A stretch of 64,000 nt of DNA from Daejeonella rubra (GTDB lineage Bacteria; Bacteroidota; Bacteroidia; Sphingobacteriales; Sphingobacteriaceae): contig NZ_FNHH01000017.1 of the NCBI RefSeq assembly GCF_900103545.1, forward strand, positions 18,303 through 82,302, read 5' to 3'. Below, in pieces: positions 16,336-24,376 of this stretch. The position numbers and the translations under genes are program-made. The notes beneath the pieces are model-generated. The model ran no database searches. It was not told the origin of the DNA and worked only from the letters and a program-made list of their open reading frames with translations. Numbering within the stretch: position 1 is the stretch's first letter; each line of letters opens with the position of its first letter.

Positions 16336-17889
16336 TTATTTATTTTGAAACCTATAACCCCGTAATGTATTCCCTCTTACTATCTTTCTTAAAAACACGA
16401 TCCTTCGATTATTAAATTGCCCGTAATGGTGTATTAATACAAAAATTAAAATAGGCACAATGAGCCAGCACAAATATCCCAACACAATCTTTGAAGAAGC
16501 CATTATGGCATTGACTTGTGTTGTTTGATACATACTCATTCCATCGCTAAAATCTCCTGTATCTAAATACATAGAAATATCATTCAGGCTTTGCCATTGT
16601 CCCTGGTAAGTCGCCCAACTAATAATTGATCCAGCAAAAGCTGTTGCTACAAAAGTCCGCACCAACAACATGATGCCTATAAGACTCAGCATATCGTCTA
16701 TTTCTAAATTTAAGGTAGCATAATACCAGATACCAATAAAAAGAATTCCTAATCCTAAACCTTTTAGAAACACTGGCAAATAGAGATACTCTATATTCAT
16801 TTGTGGCTGAATCATCACGTATAGCATCAGTGTGTGAAGAAAAAACGCCATGAATCCTAAAATAATATAGAATTTTACATTCCATTTGTTTTTGAAGCCA
16901 TGAAATGCAAGCAACCCTGCTATAACAATTCCGGGAATCATCCATAGGTTTAGTTTTGCATTAATAAGATTGTTATATCCTAAAACACCCACTGTGTATT
17001 GAACAAAAATACTGGTACTTGCCAAATATGCCCCCATTAACAATAGTAATAGCAAACCATGCCTTACATTCTCTTTTTGTATTATCAATTCAAATTTTAT
17101 GAGTTTGCGTTTTAGAAATTTTTGTCTGTAAACAAGGGCAGCCAAAAGTAGTAAGCTTAACAAAAGGGAGCCTATAATAAGTGGTGAACTGAACCACCCT
17201 TGCTGTTGCATAAAGGTAAGTCCCGCGTTAAGGCACATTGCTGAAACGGCAAATAAAACCAAAGACAACCAGTCAATCTGATACAAAGGCTTCTTAAAAC
17301 AAAAGCGTTGGTTGTGCTGGAAAATCAACGACAGAGCAGCAATAATGAGCATCATTATCGACATATAGAAATAGGGTGCCTGCCAACTACTGTTAAAGAT
17401 TAAATCAGCAATAAAGTAAGAAGAAAATTGCCCGATGCCAATCGTTAAAGGATAAAATATAGAGTAGAATCTCCCCCTTTCTCCTGTTGGAGATAGGATG
17501 AACATAACTGGCAACATCATTTCTATCATGGCAAACATTTTAAGGAAGCCGATTAAAAAGCTCCCTCCAATAACTATCATTATATTGTCTGTTATTCCTA
17601 TCAAATAAGAAATACCGGCAAGAGCAATAGTGCAAAACACAATTATTTCTTTTGAACGAAAACGCATTTTGACACGCATCACAATAGTACCAGCTACTGC
17701 CGTTCCGATAGTTGTAGCATTATTTGCCATAGAAATGTATTCCGTATAAGTTGCCAATGCTCCAGAAATATCAGATATATTGCTGGTATAAACTCCATTC
17801 AACGCTAGGAGCGGTAAAAGAAAAATAATAATCAGTAACAACATGAGCGGTTTGGGAACCCAAGTAGCAAACGGTCCTTTATTGTACAT
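16336..17889 (-). CDS. EmrB-like MFS drug efflux transporter (DHA2, 14 TM)
   Basis: The 517-residue protein is strongly hydrophobic with about 14 transmembrane helices and the layout of the DHA2/EmrB family. The usual motif A is weak (VMRVKMRFRSKEI) and PTGERGRFYS stands in the loop where LPxGxRG occurs in relatives. It would exchange protons for drugs and, with the adjacent HlyD-type and TolC-type proteins, span both membranes. It is the last gene of the cassette and starts seven bases after the HlyD-type stop. Confidence 0.88.
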   Translation of the reverse strand: MYNKGPFATWVPKPLMLLLIIIFLLPLLALNGVYTSNISDISGALATYTEYISMANNATTIGTAVAGTIVMRVKMRFRSKEIIVFCTIALAGISYLIGITDNIMIVIGGSFLIGFLKMFAMIEMMLPVMFILSPTGERGRFYSIFYPLTIGIGQFSSYFIADLIFNSSWQAPYFYMSIMMLIIAALSLIFQHNQRFCFKKPLYQIDWLSLVLFAVSAMCLNAGLTFMQQQGWFSSPLIIGSLLLSLLLLAALVYRQKFLKRKLIKFELIIQKENVRHGLLLLLLMGAYLASTSIFVQYTVGVLGYNNLINAKLNLWMIPGIVIAGLLAFHGFKNKWNVKFYIILGFMAFFLHTLMLYVMIQPQMNIEYLYLPVFLKGLGLGILFIGIWYYATLNLEIDDMLSLIGIMLLVRTFVATAFAGSIISWATYQGQWQSLNDISMYLDTGDFSDGMSMYQTTQVNAIMASSKIVLGYLCWLIVPILIFVLIHHYGQFNNRRIVFLRKIVRGNTLRGYRFQNK

Positions 17890-17896
17890 AACTCTT

Positions 17897-19042
17897 TTAT
17901 TTTAAGGTAACTTCTACGTTCATACCTGCACGCAGCAATTTCAGTTCTTTTGGTTTGTTGTTTTCGGTAAATTCTATCCGAACTGGGATACGCTGTTGAA
18001 CTTTTACAAAATTGCCTGTTGAATTGTCCATAGGAATTGCTGCATATCTCGCTCCGGTAGCTCCAGAAACAGCCGTTATTTTTCCTTCAAATGCTTTACC
18101 TCCCAAAGCATCAACTGTAATTTTTGCAAAACCCCCGATGGCAACTTTTTCCATTTGTTTTTCACGATAGTTGGCAGAAATCCAAATGTTGTTAATATCT
18201 ACAATAGTAGCCACTTGCTGGCTTACGTTTAATAGCTGACCAGTATTGACGGTTCTTCTTCCCATAATTCCATCGTGTGGGGCGGTAATCGCTGTATAAG
18301 AAAGATTGAGTTTTGCCATTTGAAGTGCATTTTCGGCACGTTTTATCTCCGCATCATTCATTCCTATACGAGATTGTACTTCGTTTGCTGTTAAAACACT
18401 TGTTCCTTTAGTATTGGTAATTGCTTGATATTGTGAAACTATCGCTTCCAGCTGGGCTTTGCTGGCATCATATTCGGTTTTTATTTGGTCAAACTGCTGG
18501 CGTGTAACGGCTTCGTCTTTCAACAAATTTTTGTAGCGGTTGTAATTTTGCTCAGCATTCCACAATCTTGCTTTGGCAGAATTGATGTTAGCTTGTGCTA
18601 CATCAATGTTAGCTTGTGCTGTATTGATATTGTTGGAAGCGGCTTTGACAGAATTTGAGGTTACATTTTTGGATGCCAATGCAGCGATATAAGCCGCTTC
18701 TGCCTGTCCCAACTGTGTTTTTATCTCTCTGTCGTCCAAAATTATGAGCGTATCCCCTTTTTTTACATGCTGGTGTTCCACAAACCGTATTTCTTTGATA
18801 TAAGCCGAAACACGGGTATTTATAGGATTGATAAATGATTCTACTTGTGCAGCATTGGTGTATCGGTCATTTCCAATATTTAAGTAAGAGGTTATGACCC
18901 AATACAACCCTAGCAAAACAATAACCAATATAATCATGCTGACGATTTTCCCTGTATTTTTTTTCTTTACAGGAGGTTTTTTTTTTGGAGTGGTAGTTTC
19001 TGTAGAAAATGTTTCTTTAGCTTTATCTTGATTTTGTGACAT
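17897..19042 (-). CDS. EmrA/HlyD-family membrane fusion protein
   Basis: The 381-residue protein has a lysine-rich cytoplasmic start, one transmembrane helix (about 33-52), a lipoyl-like half (FVEHQHVKKGDTLIILDD), a long alpha-helical hairpin rich in A, N and Q (about 115-240), a second lipoyl half (TAITAPHDGIMGRRTV) and a beta-barrel (IDINNIWISANYREKQ equivalent region). These are the features of EmrA, the periplasmic adaptor linking EmrB to TolC. It lies between the transporter and the outer membrane factor in one operon. Confidence 0.92.
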   Translation of the reverse strand: MSQNQDKAKETFSTETTTPKKKPPVKKKNTGKIVSMIILVIVLLGLYWVITSYLNIGNDRYTNAAQVESFINPINTRVSAYIKEIRFVEHQHVKKGDTLIILDDREIKTQLGQAEAAYIAALASKNVTSNSVKAASNNINTAQANIDVAQANINSAKARLWNAEQNYNRYKNLLKDEAVTRQQFDQIKTEYDASKAQLEAIVSQYQAITNTKGTSVLTANEVQSRIGMNDAEIKRAENALQMAKLNLSYTAITAPHDGIMGRRTVNTGQLLNVSQQVATIVDINNIWISANYREKQMEKVAIGGFAKITVDALGGKAFEGKITAVSGATGARYAAIPMDNSTGNFVKVQQRIPVRIEFTENNKPKELKLLRAGMNVEVTLK

Positions 19043-19077
19043 GTATTTTATCTTTTATATTTTTAGTAAATGACTAG

Positions 19078-20394
19078 TTATAGTTTTCCGGTTTCTTTTA
19101 ACAACTTGTAATAAGCAAAAATGATATTGATTTCTGAATTGGTGTATTGCAACTCTGCATCTAATTTGGTGTTACTGGCATCAATAAAATCAAGTAAAAT
19201 AGCTAATTGATTGTTGTATTTGCTTTCCATAATCCTATAATTTTCATTCGCTAAATCTTTGTTTTTCTCAAATGTTTTATTTTGAGTAACTGATTCGTTG
19301 TATTTAATGTATCCCGCATTCACCGCTACTTCTATCATCTGTTCAGCTTCGTTTGCTTGTGCAATCGCTTTATCTCTTTCAAACCGTACCTGCTTAATTT
19401 TCCTCGGTGTTTTGTAAAACGCATCTATATTGAAATTCAGCGAAAGCCCTGTACTCCAGCCATTGGTGTACATATCCAACGCTGGTGAGGAGGTCGTAAT
19501 CGGACGAGCCAATTTATTCCCTGCGAATGCAGATAAGGAGGGCATCATTTCCGATTTAGTAATCTTTTCGGATGTTTCATAAATATCCACTGCTTTTTGC
19601 GTCATCAAGACAGTCGGGTGTTTTTGAGCCAAAGCTATATAATCGTCAAGGAATAATGCCTGCGGCATATTTTTCAATACATTCTCATCGGGTATAATCT
19701 GTTCATTGTCAGGCAGGCCTAATGCTACGGTAAGTTGTTTGTTCAAAATCTGGCGATTGTTTTCCACAACCTGCAAAACAAGGTTCAGATTGGACAGTTG
19801 CAACTCGCCACGGATAACATCGTTTCGTGTAACCATTCCTTCTTTGAAGAATTTATTGATATTATCTAACCGTTGTTTTGCCAATTGGATATTCTGTTGA
19901 TAAACTGCTTTTTGATTTACCAATTTGTACAAATCCAGATAATAGCCCAATACCAACAGTTTGATGCTTTGTTCGTTTGTTTGGTAATTCAGTTCCATAA
20001 GCTCCTCTCGAAGTATTGTAGCCTTAACACTGTTTTTAACCATTCCTCCTTTCCAGATAAGTTGGCTTGCATCTATGGAAAAAGTATTACCAAAATGGGG
20101 TAAATCAATACGGCTAGCTTTAGAAAAGTCCTTTTCTATAACGTAAACATCACCTAAATAATAACCTTGCAGTCCGGCATTCAAACTTGGTAATCGTGCA
20201 TTTTTGGCAACCTCAACGCCTTGTCGGGCAATGTCAATATCTGCTTTTGATACAGCTAAATTCGGGTGATTTTCTATTGCCAAATGGAAAAGCTCTTCAA
20301 CCGAGATTTTTCTTTCTGTAATTTGTTGTGCATCAGTAGTGCCTGTCGTTAGAAAAATAGAAGCCATCAGCATAATTGTTGTTCTTAGTTTCAT
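19078..20394 (-). CDS. TolC-family outer membrane efflux protein
   Basis: The 438-residue protein starts with a signal peptide ending at TTDAQQ and carries the duplicated outer-membrane-efflux repeat: long amphipathic helices with VSVEELFHLAIENHP-like and LDDYIALAQKHPTV starts of each half. TolC-type trimers form the outer membrane exit duct. It is the first structural gene after marR, with a 63-base gap, and is followed by emrA- and emrB-like genes. Confidence 0.92.
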   Translation of the reverse strand: MKLRTTIMLMASIFLTTGTTDAQQITERKISVEELFHLAIENHPNLAVSKADIDIARQGVEVAKNARLPSLNAGLQGYYLGDVYVIEKDFSKASRIDLPHFGNTFSIDASQLIWKGGMVKNSVKATILREELMELNYQTNEQSIKLLVLGYYLDLYKLVNQKAVYQQNIQLAKQRLDNINKFFKEGMVTRNDVIRGELQLSNLNLVLQVVENNRQILNKQLTVALGLPDNEQIIPDENVLKNMPQALFLDDYIALAQKHPTVLMTQKAVDIYETSEKITKSEMMPSLSAFAGNKLARPITTSSPALDMYTNGWSTGLSLNFNIDAFYKTPRKIKQVRFERDKAIAQANEAEQMIEVAVNAGYIKYNESVTQNKTFEKNKDLANENYRIMESKYNNQLAILLDFIDASNTKLDAELQYTNSEINIIFAYYKLLKETGKL

Positions 20395-20457
20395 TTGTTA
20401 TTAATTCGCTATCGTACTGTTTGAGTTCAAACTATTATTTTAAATAAAGGGTTAATT

Positions 20458-20910
20458 TTATCCTTTTATTTTTTGGTAAACCTTCTGGAGAATATTGGTT
20501 GTGTTTTCAAGTTCTTTAACAGAAATATCAATTTTAATAGATTCATACATTTCTTCAAGTGGGGGTATCAACTTTTCTTGATAGGCTTCGCCTTCCGCTG
20601 TCAATGCTATCAGATTATTTCGTCTGTCCGTAGGGTCTTGAGTTCTTGTTACTAAATCACGGGCTGCCAGATTATCAATCAATGAAGTAATACTTGCCTT
20701 ATTTCGGCTTGTCTTTTCCGCGATTTCTTTTTGATTGATATTGTCTTGTTGCCATAGAACATACAAAACCTCAAGCATTTCTATGGTTACTTCAAGATTG
20801 TGTTCTTTCACTTTTCGTGTGAAGTGATTAATCATTACTTTACGTATATCACGCAAAGTATCCATAAATTGAACCATTTTCGCTAATTCTCCTGTTTCTT
20901 TAATTTTCAC
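20458..20910 (-). CDS. MarR-family repressor of the efflux cassette
   Basis: A winged-helix MarR protein of about 150 residues: dimerisation helices, a recognition helix NQKEIAEKTSRNKASITSLI (20 residues), and a wing with TRTQDPTDRRNN, where the DxRD-type signature reads DPTDRR. I choose GTG 20910 because the -7 box TATCTTTG ends four bases upstream; the longer frame to 20943 would place the start inside the operator palindrome. The protein very likely binds GGTTTGAATTCAAACC in its own promoter and releases it on binding a drug, which is typical of the family. Confidence 0.88.
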   Translation of the reverse strand: MKIKETGELAKMVQFMDTLRDIRKVMINHFTRKVKEHNLEVTIEMLEVLYVLWQQDNINQKEIAEKTSRNKASITSLIDNLAARDLVTRTQDPTDRRNNLIALTAEGEAYQEKLIPPLEEMYESIKIDISVKELENTTNILQKVYQKIKG

Positions 20911-20914
20911 AAGG

Positions 20915-20953
20915 CAAAGATATAAAAATCGGTTTGAATTCAAACCGATTTTT
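20915..20953 (-). promoter_or_regulatory. marR promoter with 30-bp perfect palindromic operator
   Basis: A perfect palindrome (20924-20953) centres on GGTTTGAATTCAAACC. The minus strand supplies a -33 TTTG inside it (20944-20941), an 18-base spacer and the -7 box TATCTTTG (20922-20915). A protein bound to the palindrome would block the -33 region. A further half site, AATTCAAACCATTTTT, lies about 30 bases upstream (from 20970), suggesting a second weaker site. Confidence 0.8.
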
Positions 20954-21513
20954 TAAATAAAAAATGTTAATTCAAACCATTTTTAAAAGGAATTTTAGCA
21001 TAATTATTTTATTTGATGTAGAAGCTGTTTTAAATTGTATTGAGTTAGAAGATTATATAAAATTGAGTTTAAATTACTGAAATATAAAGAGTTAAACCAA
21101 AATTAAAGGCTGTTAGCCTGTATTCAGAATGGAAGCTTATTTTCATCCGGCTAGGACAATCAAATATAAAGACCATGTTGCCTATATTGTACAATAGGTT
21201 TTTACCAATCTTTTGGAAAGGTGAACGATTTTTTCTTTCCTTTGGTATTGGTAATTATCATTATAGATTTATTTATTTAATTTAAGGTTTTTAAGATCTC
21301 GTTCTTGAAAAGTGTAAAATAAACTGTGTCAAAAGTTAAAATCACTAACTTTATATACACTTTATTTTACACTCTAGTATACTTTCACTAAGAATAGGGA
21401 AGAAACTTGAAGTAGCCACCATATCTCATTCCAAAGTATCTACATCAACTATGCTTCAAAGGCTAAAGCCCGGCCTCGTTCCAGAAATGACTTATTTGTT
21501 AACGATGTAAAGG
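20954..21513. other. intergenic gap between efflux cassette and sphingolipid operon
   Basis: The gap of 560 bases has no convincing gene. It contains the second MarR half site near 20970, the IS-end-like palindrome at 21312-21372 and, from about 21385 to 21510, a stretch open for about 40 codons in one plus frame that I cannot assign. No terminator for the sphingolipid operon is evident. Confidence 0.5.
21312..21372. repeat. 61-bp inverted repeat resembling abutted insertion sequence ends
   Basis: The left arm starts GTGTAAAATAAACTGTGTC; the right arm read backwards is GTGTAAAATAAAGTGTATA. Both continue to AAAGTTA, with about 22 of 27 positions alike, and only 7 bases separate them. Imperfect 25-27-bp ends starting GTGTAAA remind me of IS256-type elements of Bacteroidota. 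No transposase lies between or beside them, so this would be a remnant or a minimal element; the family assignment is from memory. Confidence 0.45.
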
Positions 21514-22449
21514 TCAGCTAATCTTAGACTGGAATAGGTCTAGATATTTTTTAATCTGCGGAGTTCTTGCCAGTAAGTTGAAGACCGAAATTCCAACGAT
21601 TGCAGTTATGATGCCTGCTAACACATCCAGCATATAATGATGGCTAGTATAAATTGCCGCAAACCAGATACCAACCATTACTATTGCAAAAAAGATATTG
21701 ATTTTTCCCAAGTGGTTCTTCAAACCGTAATAAAGTACTGTAACAGGATATGACGAATGTAAGGATGGCATGGCAGCAAATACATTGGAACCCTTGCTAT
21801 AAATAGATTGGAATAAGGAAAAATCAAAAAACAAGTCAAATCTACTTAGGCCTGCGCTATTTCCTTTGGTGTTGGCAAAAAAATTAAACCCATATTCTTT
21901 TACGTACCATGGTGGAGCGGCGGGATAGGCGTAGTAGATGGCAAAACCAATAAAGTTAACCAGTACAAAGGTGAGGGAAAAATATTGGAATTGCTGTCTA
22001 TTTCTGAAAAAGAGAAAGGTAGCCAATGCCAATGGAACAGGGATCCACATGATGTAGAACAAACCACTACAAACATCTAAAAAGGAATTGGTGTGGAGTA
22101 GCCAATATTCATTTGGGGTAATTACCATTCCCTGAAAATTGATACCGAACCAACTTTTTTCTATTTGATATAAACTTTCTATATGCACCTCGTTAAACCA
22201 ATAGTTTGGAAATGCCTTCATGTAATCGAATACAATCCAGTATATGATGAAGATGGAAAAGCCAATGATGAATTTACGGGTGGCTTGTGAAATGTACAGT
22301 GTGTTGAAAATGAATATCAATACCAATTGGTCAGTTTTAAAGCCAACAAATAGGTTTGATAAGAGTAAATAAAAAACCGAGAGTAGTAGTGTTAGTACTA
22401 TATCTTTTTTGGTAAAGAGCCTTGTATTTTTTGGACTATCATTGTGCAT
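21514..22449 (-). CDS. AUR1-like inositol phosphorylceramide synthase (PAP2 superfamily)
   Basis: The 311-residue polytopic protein carries the PAP2 catalytic signature in AUR1 form: MPSLHSSYP around H231 and YTSHHYMLDVLAG with H271 and D275. The arrangement HHYxxD is typical of eukaryotic AUR1 and of the Bacteroides inositol lipid enzyme, and differs from ordinary lipid phosphatases. It would transfer phosphoinositol from phosphatidylinositol to ceramide. It is the last gene of the ten-gene operon, one base after the hydroxylase stop. Context with myo-inositol-phosphate synthase and PI-phosphate synthase supports the call strongly. Confidence 0.82.
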   Translation of the reverse strand: MHNDSPKNTRLFTKKDIVLTLLLSVFYLLLSNLFVGFKTDQLVLIFIFNTLYISQATRKFIIGFSIFIIYWIVFDYMKAFPNYWFNEVHIESLYQIEKSWFGINFQGMVITPNEYWLLHTNSFLDVCSGLFYIMWIPVPLALATFLFFRNRQQFQYFSLTFVLVNFIGFAIYYAYPAAPPWYVKEYGFNFFANTKGNSAGLSRFDLFFDFSLFQSIYSKGSNVFAAMPSLHSSYPVTVLYYGLKNHLGKINIFFAIVMVGIWFAAIYTSHHYMLDVLAGIITAIVGISVFNLLARTPQIKKYLDLFQSKIS

Positions 22450-22450
22450 G

Positions 22451-23071
22451 TCATTTTTTTTCGAAGTCAGACCTGAAGATTTTATCCCATATTATCGAGC
22501 TTACGCCATAGCCCTTGGTTGGGTCTGAATAATGGTGTAACATGTGGTGCTGTTTTATTTTTTTCCAAAACACGCTTTTAAAATTAGCATGGTGAATGGC
22601 ATAATGAACCATGTCGTAAAATAGATAGCCACCAATAAAACCAATAAAAAAAGCATAAACCATGGTGTCGGGCAAAAGCCAATCGAACAGAAAGTAGAAG
22701 CCAAGTGCTAATGGAATACTTGCAGATGGGGGCATTACCAATCTATTGGCATCATTGGGGTAATCGTGATGTACGCCATGAAAAATAAAATGCAAACGTT
22801 TTCCCCATTTGCCAGAAGGGTGAAAGTGGAAGATGTACCGATGCAGTACATACTCCGTTATTGTCCAGATTAAAAGACCAAATGCCAACCAACCAAAAAA
22901 CTCCAATACGGGCATCTTGACATCGAATAAGGACTTCCAAATTAAAAAAACAATAACTGGAACATAAACAATCAATGGTACATAATAGCGCACTTTAGAT
23001 AAGCTTTCCATGAAGTCGCTTTTAAACATTCTGATTGGATCTGTTGAATTGGAAACAAAATTTCTTTTCAT
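22451..23071 (-). CDS. fatty acid 2-hydroxylase / sterol desaturase family protein
   Basis: The 206-residue membrane protein has the di-iron histidine clusters of the family: HRYIFHFH, HFIFHGVHHDYPND, HYAIHH and HHMLHHYSDP, with four to five hydrophobic segments between. The spacing and the GVHHDYPND box resemble the Scs7/FA2H group, which 2-hydroxylates the N-acyl chain of ceramide. Position between PI-phosphate synthase and the AUR1-like gene suggests it modifies the acyl chain of the operon product. Sphinganine C4 hydroxylation is an alternative. Confidence 0.85.
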   Translation of the reverse strand: MKRNFVSNSTDPIRMFKSDFMESLSKVRYYVPLIVYVPVIVFLIWKSLFDVKMPVLEFFGWLAFGLLIWTITEYVLHRYIFHFHPSGKWGKRLHFIFHGVHHDYPNDANRLVMPPSASIPLALGFYFLFDWLLPDTMVYAFFIGFIGGYLFYDMVHYAIHHANFKSVFWKKIKQHHMLHHYSDPTKGYGVSSIIWDKIFRSDFEKK

Positions 23072-23073
23072 TG

Positions 23074-24366
23074 CTAAACCTTGGTCCTTTCTGTAATTAT
23101 TTTAGTCGGTTCATTGGCTTCGCGACCCTTAAATTCTATATATTTTACATTTGGAAACCAAAAAGTACCACCTTCGATACGTATAAATATTCGTTCCACC
23201 TGTATTTTCTTGTCATTTGCAGTTACATAGACGTGATACCGTTTGTCTACTGCAGACTTAGTAAGATACATAGGGGGGTTTTTACGGGCCGCAAATTTTA
23301 GTTCATACTGTCCGTTGCCAAGGTCTTTTGTTTCAATGCCGTAGGCAAATTTTCTTTGTATATACGAAAGTCCTTTTTTTTCTCCCTGGTCTGCGTAGCG
23401 CATCCAAAATACGTTTATTGGGCTTTTCGTATTCAGTTTTCCATTTGAGTCCACATTTAACTGACAAATTATCGTATTGGTATTGGGATCTCGTTGTATG
23501 TAAAAAAGTTGGTTTTTGATGTCTTTTGGAACCGGAAAGGTTAGGGGAGATGGATTATCCTGTTGTGCGTTTGCCGGAATAGTTGCGCTAAAGCTAAAAG
23601 CAAGTAGGAAACAGATAAATAAGATCGGTTTATTGGTATCCTTCCTTTCTGCCGCATCTTGCGCATCCAAGACTTTTTTAGCATCCTGCAACCGTCTAAT
23701 TGCCGTTAAATTTGTTAGAAATGCCATTATGGTAATGGGCAAGGTGAAGATGGTCATGGTTTCAAACACATGGAAGGAAATTCCAGAGATGTAAAATTTA
23801 TAATCGCCGCCAATGAATTGGCCTGTTATGCCACAGGCAATTGCAAAAACCCCAATGGTAACCACACGTTCTGGCCTTTGCATCAGTCCACCTTTACACT
23901 CAACGCCCAATCCCTCTGCTCGTGCCCGGGTATAGCTTACCATCATAGAGCCAATTAATGCGATAAATGCAAATAGGGAACTTAAGAAAAAATGGTGAGC
24001 AACCAAATAATAGCAGATCCCCAAAAACATGATCAGTTCGCTATACCTGTCCAGCACGGAATCATAAAGCATCCCGAATCTTGAGCTCATGTTGCCTAGG
24101 CGAGCCACCTGCCCATCGAGCATGTCAAAAAGGCCTGCAAAAAGAACCATGGCACCTCCCCAGCCTATATAAGATAAGTCGCCCCGATTTGATTTTTCTG
24201 CGCCCATGACAAAAATGCTGGCAACTCCAATGTTTAAGATAAGACCAATGGTGGTTACCGCATTTGGGGTAAGTCCAATTTTTATCATCCCCCTTACAAA
24301 GGGATTAATGACTTTATAGATGAGCTGCTGTAGGCCATCTCGGACAGTTAATGTTGTTGGTTTCAT
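23074..24366 (-). CDS. phosphatidylinositol-phosphate synthase fused to a secreted DUF4833-like domain
   Basis: Residues 1 to about 225 form a CDP-alcohol phosphatidyltransferase with the complete motif D81-x2-D84-G85-x2-A88-R89-x8-G98-x3-D102-x3-D106 and five to six membrane helices. This enzyme class joins CDP-diacylglycerol and inositol-1-phosphate. A further hydrophobic segment (about 247-264, ending ATIPANAQQ like a signal peptide) leads to an extracytoplasmic domain (about 278-425) resembling DUF4833. In the Bacteroides inositol lipid cluster these are, as I recall, separate proteins, so the fusion is unusual. It starts ten bases after the DUF5686 gene. Confidence 0.83.
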   Translation of the reverse strand: MKPTTLTVRDGLQQLIYKVINPFVRGMIKIGLTPNAVTTIGLILNIGVASIFVMGAEKSNRGDLSYIGWGGAMVLFAGLFDMLDGQVARLGNMSSRFGMLYDSVLDRYSELIMFLGICYYLVAHHFFLSSLFAFIALIGSMMVSYTRARAEGLGVECKGGLMQRPERVVTIGVFAIACGITGQFIGGDYKFYISGISFHVFETMTIFTLPITIMAFLTNLTAIRRLQDAKKVLDAQDAAERKDTNKPILFICFLLAFSFSATIPANAQQDNPSPLTFPVPKDIKNQLFYIQRDPNTNTIICQLNVDSNGKLNTKSPINVFWMRYADQGEKKGLSYIQRKFAYGIETKDLGNGQYELKFAARKNPPMYLTKSAVDKRYHVYVTANDKKIQVERIFIRIEGGTFWFPNVKYIEFKGREANEPTKIITERTKV

Positions 24367-24376
24367 GTTTTCTGAT

